This document shows, piece after piece, positions 32,459-46,530 of a DNA stretch of 64,000 nt; position 1 is the stretch's first letter, and each line of letters starts with the position of its first letter. Position numbers and translations under genes: made by a program. This DNA comes from Hyaloscypha bicolor E. Taxonomy: Eukaryota > Ascomycota > Leotiomycetes > Helotiales > Hyaloscyphaceae. The DNA is taken from contig NW_020194708.1 in NCBI RefSeq assembly GCF_002865645.1, positions 1 to 64,000 on the forward strand. The letters are read 5' to 3'. The notes beneath the pieces were generated by a model. That model was not told the DNA's origin and searched no databases. It saw only the letters and a list, made by a program, of their open reading frames with translations.

Positions 32459-32738
32459 TATTATAAGTATAAGATCTAGGGCCTAAAAAACGTAGTTAGG
32501 CTATTTCTATTTTAATAATTTAAAGCTAAAAAGAGAAGAGGATCTCAAAGAAGCCTCGGATCTAAATAATTACAAGCTATATATAGGCCTATATACTAGC
32601 TTAAGCTCAAAATTACATATAATAATTAGGTAACTATAAATACCTTACTTAGATACTAGATATCTCTCTTAGATATCAGATGTTTTACTAGCTCTAGTCT
32701 AATTCCTACTAGTATTATATATTATAATAACCGTAATA
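32459..32738 (-). repeat. Left (3') LTR of Gypsy 1
   Basis: 280 bases starting TATTATAAGTATAAG (RIP form of TGTTATAAG) and ending GTAATA. It matches the right LTR along its whole length with transition differences. Confidence 0.85.
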
Positions 32739-35329
32739 TTACTTTCCTTCTTAAAATAAGCTTATTCCCGAGCTTTAAAAGTTCCTATCTAATTCTCAAG
32801 TTATAGTTATATATAAAAGGCCACGGCTTTTTATATATAACTTATAAGAATTTCTGTTTCTATTATATAGTTCTAGTAATATATTATTCTTAGTATAGTC
32901 TAACTAATAGAAGAGGTTCTAGGGCAATTCTAGCTATTCGGGATTCTTATTATAGAAGCTCTAAAGAGCCAGGGTACTATTACTTAATAAGGATATAGGA
33001 TATTACTCCGGATCTAAATTTTATTCTTTTTATTAGACTCAATACTTAAGCTTCCTATAAAATAGCTTTATTACTAGTATTTCTAAAACTTTATATTCTA
33101 TTTCTCTATCTTATAATTCTAATAATAGAGGCTCCGGATTTACTTATTTAGAAAAGAAGTTACCTGGGTTCTTATATAGCTTTTCTATATAAAATACCGG
33201 ATATATTCTTATTAATTCCGAAAGCTTAAGCCTAAAGAAATATCTTATTTATTTCAGGATTTCATATAGTTCTTTTATTTAGTAAGCTAGCCTATGGCTC
33301 GGATAGTTATTTTTCTAGTACTTAATAGTAATTTATACTTTATTTTCTATTTTAAAGTTTACTAGTTAGTAGTACTTATTAGCTTAGGTAATATAATACT
33401 TTTATACTTATATTATATTTTCTTATATCTTTTACTATAATTTATAGAGCTATATTACTAGGGCCTTTACTTCTTATCTATTTAGTTCTTTCTTTAGGGT
33501 ATCTAATTATATTTGGGTTTTTTAGTTAAATAATATCTATAATTTATAGCTCTTTTTTATAAGAAACGGGAATTAGCCTATAGTCTTATAGACTAGAGCT
33601 ATCTGCTAGTAATTAATTATTATTACCTATTTGTCCTAATTATTCTAGTAATAATTCATATAGAAATATAGTTATTAGTTAAAATACTAGTTAATAATTT
33701 TTATCTAGCTATTAGTTTAGGAATAATTAGTAGTTAATAACTTAAGCTTTATACTAATATATTTATAGAACTTATTCCAGAAATCTAATATAAACTAGAG
33801 GCCTTAATTAGATATTATAGTTTCCGAGATACTAATTTAGTAAACTATATAAATAAGAAATAAAAGTACTAACTTTTTAGCTATTATTATATCTCGAATA
33901 GGAATTATAATAAGGTACTTATCTAAGTAATTAATAAAAATTATTACTATATTATATTTATTTCTATTTTCTAGATATTTCTTGAAATTTACTAATATAT
34001 ATTACTAGAGGTAATTAGGAACTAGTAATAAATATAAAAGCCCTAGTATCTTATTTCTGGAAATATAAGATTATTAGTAAGTATAGTAATTATTCCTATA
34101 CTAATTAATATTTATATTTTGGCCTAGCTAGTAATAGTAGACCTAAAGAAGCTATTAAAGCTTGGCTTATTCTAGGTATCTTATTAGGGACTATATATAT
34201 ATCTTCTAAATAAGAATAGTATATAAGAATATCTCGAATATTATTATATTATTAGATATAAATAATTTGCTATATTATAAAAAGAGGCCGTTTTATAATA
34301 TTTAAATATCTTTTTTTTTATTTCTTGCCTTATTTTATAGCTTTTCTAGCTCTAATAATTCTTAATTCTTATTTAATAGCTTATTTACTAGCTAGATACT
34401 ATTATACTAGGTTTCTTTCTAAGCCGGGCTTATAAAGGCCTTAATTAGAACTAACTAGAGATCTTATATAATATTATTATTAATCTTTTATTATAGGAAG
34501 AGAATTTGGGTTTAATAGGCTATTATTATCTTATTCTAAATAATTATATTCTTATACTTTTTATTTAGGGCATTTGCTTATTTATTTAACTTACTAGCCT
34601 AATATATAAGCTTAAAATAATAGTAGGAAAAGTACTTTACCTAGTAAACTTATTTTACTAAAAGCTTTTTTATAATTATAAAGTATTCGAGGGCTTAGTA
34701 ATCTAAATAAATTATAAAAAGTACCTCTTATAAGCCTTCTAGCTCTACTTATTATTTAGTTAAGGAAAAAATAATAGCAAGTATTTCTTTATTATAGATA
34801 TTATAGTTTAGCTTTATTAATTATATAGTTTTAGAGAAAAATACTACCGGATATTAGAATCTTATCTAGGGATCTTATTATAAGAGAATACTAGTTATAA
34901 CTTTATTTAATATATTTATCTTAATTATAATAAAAAAATTCGAGTTATAATAATATAGAATTAATACCGGGAATATAACTTGCTTTAATTTTATAAAACT
35001 TTTTTAATACTAATTTATTTACTTAAATAGAACTTCCTTATATATTAGAGCTATTAGGGGCTTTACTATATAATTATATTCTATAATAAAATACTAATAA
35101 AAGTTATAAAAACCTAGAAAGCCTTATATTTCTTTAATTATCTTTAGTAATTACTAGTTTTTAATAATTATTATTTTATCTGGATTTATTTTAATATTTC
35201 TAGTAAAGATAATAAAGCCTAAATACTTTATATAAGTAATCTTAAATTCTAATTTCTTAATATTTATTTAGAGGCTAGTATTCTATAATTACTAAAAAAC
35301 CTTTTATATATAATTTTAATATTTTAGGG

Positions 35330-35560
35330 AATTATTTAAATAAATTAGAATATTATCTAAATAAGCTATATAAAAGACATTAAGGTAATTAAAGAAAATA
35401 TTATTTATATATTTCTAATATATAATAAAGCTATTAATTAGGCCTTTTTAAAAGACTTTATATTTATAAGCCTTATATCTCATATGAAATATTATAAATT
35501 CTTCTAATTCTAGATCTATTTAAATCTAATAGAATACTTACTAAATATCTAGCTTTATAT
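35330..35560 (-). pseudogene. Gypsy 1 reverse transcriptase remnant
   Basis: Reading on the minus strand, RYKAYKYKV (family RYGHYEYLVMPFGLTNAP), then NNIF, then YIAYLDNILIYL appear in the expected order of Ty3/Gypsy reverse transcriptase, interrupted by TAA and TAG codons. The catalytic second aspartate of YLDD has become asparagine (GAT/GAC to AAT). Confidence 0.7.
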
Positions 35561-38344
35561 AAACCTTAGCTTAAGCTAGCTATATAAGAGTCTTATAAAT
35601 AAAGAAGAAAAAATAATAGTCTTTTTATATTAAGTTATTTAGCTTATAATAGTTAATATAAAATTAAAGAGCTTTATTAGCCTTTTTTATAAAAAGAATC
35701 GGGAATATAAAAGAAAACTAGCTTAGCTTAATAAAGTTCTATTAGAAATTCTTTTTAAAGAAATACTTAATTTCCTATAACTTATAAATTAACTATTAAT
35801 AAAGCAGGAAATACCCTAGACTCTCTAGGCCTTTAGGATTATTAATCTAAATTTTATAATTATATAATTAATATGGAAATAAGATATTTAATACTTTCTT
35901 TAAGAAAATATCTATAAAATCCTTAAACTTTTCTAATAAGACTTTTACTAGCTATTATAGCTCTATTTCTTCTAGCTATTACTTGCCTAAAATAAACTTA
36001 TTTTCTTATTATAATTCTAGCTCTTTATTAATTTCGAAAAATAATATTATAAAGAAAAGATTCTTTTTCTTTTATAAGTTTATCTAAAAAATAACTAGTA
36101 AAATACTTATAATATTAATTATAGGCCTTAACTAGACCTTATAGCTTTTCTTTAGATAGTATAGTTTTAATATTCCTGTTTCTAGCTTAAAAAAAACTTT
36201 TATATTTCCTAAAACTATTTATATTTCTCTATAATATTAAGCTTAATTCTTTTATTATATATGGCTTTCTGAGTTTGGTTTAGGAAAAGAAAGAAGAAGT
36301 TTTCTTTTTATAAACTAAGATTTCTAGAACTTATTTATAGCTATAGCTTTATCTCTTTTATTTACGTTTTCTTAATATTAGTTACTTTTCCCAGATTTCA
36401 AGTTCTTATATATAATAATTAGAACCTTATTCTAATTCTTTTTTCTAGGCTAATTATCTAGCTAAATTAATTTTTTATTCTTATAATTAATTAGAATACT
36501 AATATTTATAAATTATTATTATCCCAAAATTATATTATATTTACCTAGTTCTATAACTAGTATAAATACTAGGATTTTTTATTTATTAATTAAGAATATA
36601 AGCTTAATATAATAAGTAATAAATATGGCCTATTTATTATTAAATTCTTTTATATTATAGGATAATACTAATTAAATAAACTTAATATCTAGAAATTATT
36701 TAATTATTCTTATAAACTTGAAATTAATAAAAGTATATCTATTTACTCTAGTATTAATAAGAAAAGAAGTCTTAATACCTAATTTATTATTACTAATTAT
36801 ATAAGGAAATATAAATACTTTATTTCCTAGTAACTAGCTTAAATTAACTTCTATTATATTTATATAATATAGTCCTAAAAAGAAAATTTTCTTTAGGAAT
36901 TCTCGTTTTCTTATTCTATATTCTTAAATAACTTATTTATAGTAAATATTACTAGCTTAGTTACTAAGACTTACTTTATATACTTTATTTTAGGCTCTAG
37001 ATAATTTCTAGATATATAACTAAATCTATTATAGTTATAGTATTTGAAATCTAAGAATTTAGGCTTTAGGATAATAGGCTTATTTATTATTAGAATCTTG
37101 GAAGCGGGCTTTATATAAGGGGCACCTCCTAAACTTGGCTTATTTATATTTTTATTAGTTTTCTTAAATATCTGGTTTTTCTTTTTATAATAAACTTGAA
37201 TTTATTAGTTATTTATAATATAGTATTATATAAACTCTATAATATAAATAGCCAGGTTATTATAATATATAGCTATAGCCTCTTAAAGCTTCTAGGTAAG
37301 CTTATTATTTAGGTTATTCTTAAGGTCCTATAAATTAATATTTCTATTTATTATATATCTTAGAAATAAAATATAGAATTCCTAAAAAGTCTAGCCCTTT
37401 TTTATAAATAGCTTTTTAAAGGCTTACTAAGTATTATATTTCTTATTTGGGTTATTATATAGCTTTTCTAGATAGGTATATAGTTCTCTAATAATCTTAT
37501 ATATATATTAATTTTCCTAGTTTAGATAAGGAAAAATTAATATAAGAATATAGCTATTTATATAACCAGAAATATAAATAATCTTAAGGTTTTTTATCTA
37601 GTAAATATTAAAATTGTCTTAAAGCTTATTTTTAATCTAAACTAACTAATTATTAAAAGTAATATTATTCTTAATTATATTTTTAAAAATAAGAAAGTTA
37701 AGAAGTTTAACTAAGTATTTATTTTCTAAAATAGGAGAACTAGCTATTTTAGTAGGCTATATAATAAGCTTCTTAATAATAGCTTTATTTTTTTATAAGA
37801 CTTATTTAGTTTCTTTTAGCTAATTATAATAATTCTTACTATAGGCAAGAATATTATATATCTTTAGAATTAGCTTAATAATCTCCTTATATAAAGCTTC
37901 TAGGCTCTAGAGTAATTTTTAGAAGTTTGCCTTTAATAAAGCAAGTTTCTTTTCTTTTTTAGATTTCTAAAAAAAAGTATCTTTCTTATCTTAAGTATTA
38001 ATAAGATATTCGGACTTCTTAGAAAACTTAATAAAAGGCTCTGATTTATTTTCTAGTAATATACTAGTAGTATTTTATACTATAGCTTTTTCTAACTTAC
38101 TTAGTTATTTTAGGACTTGCTTTTTTATAGGTCTTTATTTAGTAATAAGATTCCTAGCCTATCTATTTACCTAGCCAGTCTAGAGCTTTCTTGCCTTATT
38201 ATTCTAGAGCTTTCTTTTATTCTAATATTAGTTAATTAATACTAGAATAGCTATAGTATATTATATTTATATTTATTAAAAACTAATTAGGTAAGTATTA
38301 TTTAAATCTTTTATAGAATTAAGAAATAAATAAGCTTTAAATTA

Positions 38345-38624
38345 TATTATAAATATAAGATTTAGAACCTGAAAAATATAATTAGACTATTTCTATTTTA
38401 ATAATTTAAAGCTAAAAAAAGAAAAGGATCTCAAAGAAGCCTCGAATCTAAATAATTATAAGCTATATACAGGCCTATATATTAGCTTAAGCTCGGAGTT
38501 ATATATAATAATTAGGTAATTATAAATGTTTTATTTAGATATTAGATATTTCTTTTAGATATTAGATACCTTACTAGCTCTAATCTAATCTTTACTAGTA
38601 TTATATATTATAATAACTATAATA
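38345..38624 (-). repeat. Right (5') LTR of Gypsy 1
   Basis: 280 bases aligned with 32,459-32,738, for example GGATCTCAAAGAAGCCTCG in both copies. It is more AT-rich than the left copy at many positions. Confidence 0.85.
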
Positions 38625-41600
38625 ATAGAAGTAATAAATATTATAAATAGCTATTTCTAGCCGAGTTTATAGGCTATAAAGCCATATTATTTATTAAGAA
38701 TAAATATAGAAATATAAATATTATAATAATTAAATTATAGTAATTAGATTAAATAAAGAATTATACTTAGTAAAATTACTTACTAAGTAATATTTAACTT
38801 AGTTAAATATTAAATACCATATCTATAACTAATTATAAAGAATTATTTTATCTAATAAATATATAATTTAAATATATAAATAATTTAAAATTAGCTATAC
38901 TATATACTATTCCTAAAGCCCTAATCTCGTATTCTGCCTCTTTTAATTCTTAACCACGTGACCTCGACTCTTATAGTAGATTAATTATATAAAATAATGC
39001 GTTTTAATAAATATATTATTTTATATTCGAGAATTAAATAATAGCTTAATTCGAATACTATTAATTAATGTAATTTCTTATACTTTTACTTATATAGCTA
39101 TAGTCTTAATAATCTATTATCTCGATTTTTAACTTATAACTTAATATTAAAAGCTATAGTTTAAAGATTATATTTATAGAAAGCTATAAGAATTAGAAAA
39201 CCAAGCGATTTTCGAATCTGGTTTTTAATCTTTAATATCTAATTTATAATATATATATATCTTACTAAAAATTACAAATCTATATAATATTATTATATAG
39301 TCGGACTACTAGTTAAAATTCCTGGTTACGAGTTCTTATCTAAGTAGGAATACTAAAACTTCTAGCCTATACTTTATTCTAGTCTTCTTTTCTTCTTTTA
39401 TCCGGCTAGTAAGCTTTCTTTTATAATGAATTTCTTTTCTTATAATTTTTATACGAGTTATATATAATATTATTTCTTCTTTTAATTTCCTTATAATCCT
39501 AATAATATAATATATAAAACATATTTATATTATAGGATTTCTTTCTTTTCTTTCTTTTTCTCTTATAACTAATTTCTTTTTAGGCTAGCTAGAAGATATA
39601 CTAGCTTATTTTTATTAAGCTTAATTCTAATATACCCTAATAAACCCGTAATAGTCTATAATAGCTAGTTATAAATAGGAATAAGAACCTATAGTCCTAT
39701 AAATATATTTAGTAAACTAATATATAAATTAAATAAGGCTATATTCTAGCTATAGTAAATTCTCTTACTTCTCTTACTTTTTCTAGCTCTTTTTCTTTAT
39801 TACCCGACTTTCGTTTACTCTTTCGGTTTTTATTAGCCTATAATCTTGGTCTAATAAATATTTAATATAAGAATTATAAAACGAGATACTAGAGATTAGA
39901 AATAATTACAGGTATATATTAGAGATTTAAGCTCTATTATAAGAAAAAAGACATAATATTAAATAAATTATAGGTACTACTATTCTTTTTATAGGCGCTT
40001 TTTAAGAAAAATAATTCGAAAGCCTATAGCTTTTATTAGAATATAAGAATATATAATTTAATACTTACTTTTATATTTATAAGCTATACTAAAAATACCT
40101 ATATTAATATTTTTTATAGTTTTTACTATTTTCAGATCTATAAAAAGCTATTTTATTACTAGAAATCCTTAAAACCAGGCTTATAATAGATTCTGGCCTT
40201 TATCTGGTTATTTTTTTATAATCTAGATTATATAACTAATCTCTAGTTATAGTACTACCTATAACTTAATTAAACTATTCTTTATAGCCTTTATGAAATA
40301 CTTACGAATTATAGTAATTTCTTTATATAGATCTATAAGATAGCCCGGAAGTAATTAGCTAGCTAAATAGGTTACTTTCGGATTTTTCTTATTTTATAAA
40401 TATATTTAATTCTCTAGTCTAGGGTAAATTATTACTATAAGAACCTTCTTATAGCTATAGAGCTAGTAGGAATTCTTTTAAATAAGTTTATAAATAAGAG
40501 TTAATATAATATTTTTCTTATAATCTATAAGCCTGGCTATTAAGGTTTATAATTTTACTAGATAGCTATTATTTATATAATATATATATTACTTTATTAT
40601 ATATTCTTCTTTTTATATAATAAATACAAGTAATATTATAAAATAATCTTATAAAATACCTGTTATATCTATTAATAGTTCTATTTAAAATAATAGCCTT
40701 TTTATTAGTTCCGTTTATATATTTATAATTATAAGAAATCTTCTTTTTTTTAGGCTTACTAGCTCTTTTAATAATATATTATAAATGCTTTTATTATTTA
40801 TAAAATTATATTTCTTAATTAGTTCTATTTATATTAAAACAGGATTTATATAAATATATATAATAGTTTAATAAATACCTTAATTTATAAAAATATTTTA
40901 TTAGCTAATTTAGGCTATTAGTTTATTCTCTCTTTCTCTTTTATAAGCGGGAATTAGTTTATATAATAGCTTTTCTAGAACTTAATAACTATTATTTATT
41001 ATTTTAGAAAGTCTATTTTTTTATTACTTTTATAATAAACCCGTAATAACTAGAGATTATCTAAAAGCTAAATAGCTTATAATCTATAAACTAGCTAGAT
41101 CTAATTACTTATATATTTTAACTTAAGATTTATAAGCTTTTTATAAATCTAAAAAATTATATTTTCGAATAATATATAAATTATATTTATATAATTAAAT
41201 ATTAGAAATAAGGGCTTCTATATTTATATTTATTTTTATTTCTATAAATATTCGAAAAATTTAATATACCTAAATATATAAATAAGATTATATATACTAA
41301 GCTACTAGATCTACTATAGAATTCTATAGGCAAGCTTCTAGCCTTAGTTATATATAATATAACCTATAGTTTATATAGGAAAAACTATATATAAGTCCTA
41401 TATATAGTTTATAAAAAAGCCTATAATTTATTAATATATTCTAAAAGATTCCTAAAAGCTTTTATAAATTATACTATAATTAATAAAAATAGTTATCCCG
41501 AATACTATTACTAGAATAATAAATAAATATTTATAGTTTATAAACTAGGCTTTCTAGGCCAAAAAGTCGTATATAATAATTACTAGGTTATTTTATATAA

Positions 41601-43176
41601 CTTATATTTCTTTTAAAAGTTCTATTTATATATTAATATTAAGGTTTATATATTTATATAAGTAATTAAGTATATTTATAAATATATTATAATTATAATT
41701 ATAATTACGAATAATAAGATTATCTAATATATATATACCCGTTATATAAGTCTATATAAGGCTATTTAATAGTTATTCGAATTTTCTATATATTAGAAGT
41801 TTCTTTTTATTTAGTATCTTATAATTTATTTTAAAAGAAAGTAAATAATTTACTTTTTAGATAATATTTCTTTTATAACTCTAGCTATAAAGACTATAAA
41901 TACCTATTTAATACTAATAGTCTTTTTTAAATATAATATTATATATAAAAATAACCGGAAATATTTATATTTCGAGTTTCTAGCTAAGTTTATATAAATT
42001 CTAAAAACTCGGAAATAGAAATATTACTAGTAAAATAAGAGTAAGTAAATTAGCTATATATATTATTATAGCCCTATTTCAGGTAAGTAATATTACTTAT
42101 AGCTTTTATTTATAATTATTTATAGCCCGCGGTTTTTTATAAATCTATATTTAGTTAAGAATATTTATTATCTAATATATTAGGCTACTTATATTACTTA
42201 TAGCTTAATAGAAAATAACTAGAAATAGTACTAGTATTTTAATAAAGCTATTCTATTTATATTTATAAGTAGTTTATAAATATTATTCTTAACTAGCCTT
42301 TACTAGTAGCTAATTATAGACTTATTAGTAATCTAGAACTAGTATAAGTACTATTTCTATAATAATCTCTAATACTAGCTTATTTATAATAGTAGTTTCC
42401 TACTTTTACTTCTTAACTTATATTATAATTATAGCCTCTTTTTATTTATATATAAGCTTATAAACTAATAGTAATTATTTATAAATTACAGGCTTTTGTC
42501 TTTTATCTAGAATTAGACTAGTAAATATTATTTCTTATTTATATTATATATTCTCGAGAACTAGATATTATTTATAATTATAATATAAGTTTAGTTTAAT
42601 TCTAATTAATAATTATATTTTATAGAAATTATTATAGCTATTAAATCAAATTTATAAATAGCCCATTTCTATTTATAAAAGCTAGGAAATATAAATAAAA
42701 TATTCTTATATAAGGTATTTTATTATTACTTTTATAAATAAAAATAAATAGTTTTCTATATAATATTTATAAGTATTATAGCTTTCTTATTATTAAATAA
42801 ATATATATTTTATTTCTAGTTTAAGATTCTAATTAAGCTTTATAAATTATTTATAAATTCTATTATAAAATAAAATACCCTTAAATAAATCCTCTAGTTT
42901 ATAGATCTCATTATTTAGGACGAGATACTAATATAGTATAAATATTATTTTAAGATTATTTACTAGCTTTTAGTAAATTTATAATTTATAGTAAATAATA
43001 TTTTCTTTAAAGAAATACTTATAATTCTTAATAAGAGCTTTATCTAGATTTTTTTAGTTATATTATATGATTTATAGGCTAATATTATTACTATTATAAA
43101 AGAGAAACTATAATAAGACAAAAACTCATATAAAGTATATTAGAATATAAAACATAACTTAATAATAAAATAATAA
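38625..43176. other. Unassigned AT-rich RIP-degraded sequence
   Basis: About 4.5 kb between the two Gypsy elements. Apart from the foldback copy at 39,122-39,276 I recognised no LTR pair, inverted ends or protein motif. It keeps short GC-richer spots near 38,930-38,970 and 39,800. Probably another degraded element. Confidence 0.5.
39122..39276. mobile_element. Foldback element, decayed copy
   Basis: ACCAAGCGATTTTCGAATCTGG followed by TTTTTAATCTTTAATATCTAATTTAT matches the right arm of the foldback at 54,053-54,235, and the loop ATAGAAAGCTATAAGAATT matches its loop ATAGAAAGCGATAAGGATC. The left arm is shortened and RIP-mutated. Boundaries are approximate. Confidence 0.7.
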
Positions 43177-43474
43177 TATAAGGTATTTATTAATAAGTAA
43201 TAAGATAATAGAATAAATTAGTATATTATAAAACTATAGTATTAAATTCAGTATAAAACTAATCTCTATCCTTCCTATAAGGTCCAGAGAAGCCCCCTCT
43301 AAATAAGAGACCCTAATAATATATATATAATTAGTAATTTATAAGCCTAATATTTATAATATAAATAGTAGTTAGTTATAAAGTTAAAGAACTACTAATT
43401 TCCCTAATTAATACCTGTAATATCCGAGGTTTATTATATACTCTTAAGTTATATATAACCCTATATATATTATA
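43177..43474 (-). repeat. Left (3') LTR of Gypsy 2
   Basis: 298 bases, same length as the right LTR, beginning TATAAGG (RIP form of TGTAAGG) and ending ATATTATA (RIP form of ATATTACA). Confidence 0.9.
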
Positions 43475-45120
43475 ACTATATTTCCCTCCTTGGATCTTAT
43501 TCCTAAAATCCATTAATCTATTCTAGTAAATATTTAATTAATTATTTATTTAATTAAAATAAACTTCTAGTATCTTGGAAAATAGTTTTACTAATATAAT
43601 CTAAATAAGAGATATAAAAATTATCTAATTAGATTAGGGCTAAATAAGCGAGAGAAAAGGGTAATTATACTTCAGATATAGGAGATAGCTAGTAATTATA
43701 ATTTTATTTAGGACTTGAGTATTCTAATTAGCTTAATCTAAAATACTAAGATATTATCCTATAAAATTAATACTACTTATTAGATCTTGTATTAGAATAA
43801 TCTAAATAGCTATATAGAAAGAATTTAATAAATATTTATATAAGAAACTCATATAAATATTTCTAAGGTCCTAAAGATTATTTATAGGCTCCTAAAAGTA
43901 TATATTAATCGGTTATACTAAATTCCGATTAGGACTAGTATAAAAACTAGTAATTAATCCAGATAGTTCTCTATTTCTATAAAAGAACCTCTTTATATTA
44001 CTATATACTCTCTTCCTTTCTAATAACTATATATATAATAACTTATTCTATTATTACTTTCTAGCCTCTTCTTCTGCACTTTTCCAAGTCTTCTTTAATT
44101 ATTTTTAATTAATTTCATAATATCTTCTTTTGGCTTTATTATTCGTTCTCGTAATAATAAATATAAAGGTAACCTTATAGCCTCTTTTCCTATTACTAGT
44201 AAATACTTGAAATATTTTAAGTATTTACTTATTAATTCCTTTATCTTATATACTATAATACCTAGTAAAAAGAATTACAACTATTATAATAAGGGTTCTG
44301 AGTCTTATATATTAGTAAGTTCTTTAGCTTTAATATCTATTAAAGCTAATGTAATTTCAGATTCCTTACTACTTATTAGAGGCTTACTAGTTCTGGAAAA
44401 ATACTATTATAACCTTTAAGAAATTTCTTAAAATATATCCTAAATAGTATTATACTAATAAGAATAATACTATTAATTAGGTTTTTAAAGACTAGAAGAA
44501 CTCTAATAAGCTTCGGAATTCTTCTTCCTATCTTAATAAGATAAAAGATAATATTACTTGGATTAGTATTCTAAAGGTGAGTTTTTTCTAATATATTTAG
44601 GTATTTACTAATTCCTTAAAAAAATACTATAAAATTTACCTTTAAGATATTAATCTTATTACTGAGATTATTACTAAAATTACTAAATAATCTATTACTA
44701 GTATTTCAAATACTAATAATATAATACTTATAGCTATTCGGGACCTAACTTTAGAAGTTTGGGCCTTTTATAAGATATATATAGTAGTTATAAGTTCCTT
44801 ACTTACTTTTCTTAATATCCTTAATACTAATATTATTATAGTATAATTATATTCTATTAAGAAATAAGCAAATTCCGGAAAGTATTAACTAATTCTTTAC
44901 TAAGTCTTAAATAGGACCGGTATTTAGTATTCTTGCTTTAGGAATTAGGAATTTATAGAAATTAGAGTTTATTTATTTGAGATATCTATAGCTAGTCTAC
45001 CTATAATAAACCTTTTTTAATCCTAAACCTTTTTCTAATAATTTAAATATAATTCTTATAAACCTTAATAAAATCCTGAAAAACCTTTATAAATAAAAAA
45101 ACCCTAGAGAAAAAGTGTCT
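43475..45120. other. Region between Gypsy 2 integrase and its 3' LTR
   Basis: About 1.6 kb with no recognised pol motif. A plus-strand frame of 70 codons at 44,207-44,419 and neighbouring plus-strand frames are open for longer than most of the element and their stops are often TAA/TAG that could derive from CAA/CAG. This could be an antisense extra gene carried by the element or chance; I do not call a gene. Confidence 0.35.
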
Positions 45121-46384
45121 CTATTACTATTCCGGGCCTTTTCTTAGCTATCTAGGTTCTCTCTTTCTTTTAAATAGCCTTTTTCTTAGTAATCTAGAAT
45201 TCTTTTTAATCTTAAGAAGTTATTAAAAGATAGTTTCGGATTCTAAGCTATAGTTTTAATTATATAATTTTAGAAGTTCCTTGAAATTTTTAAGGTTAGG
45301 AAAAGTAGATAACTAGGTATTATAATCTTTAGGCTAGGCTTTCTATTTAATTAAATACTATTACTTCTTATTTCTACTATCTTATTAGTAATTAATAATA
45401 GCTTCTATTTCCTATTCTTATTCTTTATTATTATTTACTAATTCCGGAAGTTTTCCGGAGAAATATAAATATAGCTCCTAATTCTTTTTTACTATATACT
45501 TTTTAAGAAGAGAAATATAGAAAGTTAGATATAAATAATTATATATATTTAGTAGTTCTAACTTATATACCGAATTACTAATATATTTAAGAATCCTAAA
45601 TAGACCTATAAATTTTGGCTTAAGCTTCCCTATTTTAAGTTTAATATTTTTCATTAATAGTATTATCCAGATTCCTTTAGAATAGTATTTAGCTAACTAA
45701 TACCTATTATAGTAGGTTTTCCGGTTATTTTATATATAATACTATAAATTCTTAAGTTTTTTCTATTCTATTTTAAGAATTTCTAGCCTTTTATATATAG
45801 CTAGTACTTTTCTTATAATTCTATCTTTAGGATTTTATAGAAATTAAAAGTAGTATCCATAATATATATAGAAAGATATATTCTATAAAACCTAATATTT
45901 TAAATTATTATATATAAATTCCGTAAAAAATAATTTCTTAAACTAGTTATTTTTTTAGGTATTATAATAATATTTCAGGTAGTATTTTAGGGCCTGGTTT
46001 TGTCTTTCTATCTAACTATTTATCTAAGAATAATAAGCTATACTTAAATACTATTTATATATTAAATAGAAGCAGAAAGCGGACCAGAACTAGCTAGTAA
46101 ATACCGTTTCTTAATTAGAAATAATTCTATTAGGAAAGCCAAAAATTGAGAAAACATATTCCTATATAATCTTAGTAAGCTTTAGAGAATTAATAATCTT
46201 ATAATATATAATATATCTTACTATTTTAAAATACTAGTTAATAACTATAAGAATTATATTAAAATCGGGACCTTTTACCGGGTTCTTATATAATAGTAGA
46301 TCTATAATAAAATCTATAGAAATCTTATTTCAGGGTTTTTCAGGCTATAGTAAACTACTAAGTAGACTATATAGTAAATGCCTT

Positions 46385-46530
46385 TTTGCCTTAATTCTCT
46401 AGTAAATATTATATTCTTAATAATAATTACAAATATTTCCTTTTATATTTTTCTAATATTAGAATTTTCTAAGAAGTTCGAGAGTTTTCTCTATTCTATA
46501 ATATCTGGCTATTAAATTATTATAATAAAG
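46385..46530 (-). pseudogene. Gypsy 2 integrase zinc-binding remnant
   Basis: The minus strand reads a stretch ending GNICNYY, then EYNIY and RIKA, separated by single stops. It fits the HHCC zone of Ty3/Gypsy integrase (H-x-H then C-x2-C, followed by QRxKA) once RIP transitions are allowed for. The order relative to the reverse transcriptase supports the Gypsy assignment. Confidence 0.5.

Larger units (their letters stand above)
32459..38624 (-). mobile_element. Ty3/Gypsy retrotransposon 1, RIP-degraded
   Basis: LTRs of 280 bases each (32,459-32,738 and 38,345-38,624) are flanked by the target duplication ATAGA (32,454-32,458 and 38,625-38,629). The purine tract GAAGGAAAG on the minus strand next to the left LTR marks it as the 3' LTR, so coding is on the minus strand. 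At 35,341-35,380 that strand reads YIAYLDNILIYL, the reverse transcriptase YLDD box with RIP changes. Near 37,020-37,060 DFKYYNYNRF-like sequence fits a mutated gag zinc knuckle (CFKCYNYGHF). The rest is full of stops. Confidence 0.85.

Noticed and set aside
44207..44419. 70-codon plus-strand frame as a free-standing gene
   Set aside because: It lies within Gypsy 2 in AT-rich sequence and has no supporting features beyond being open.
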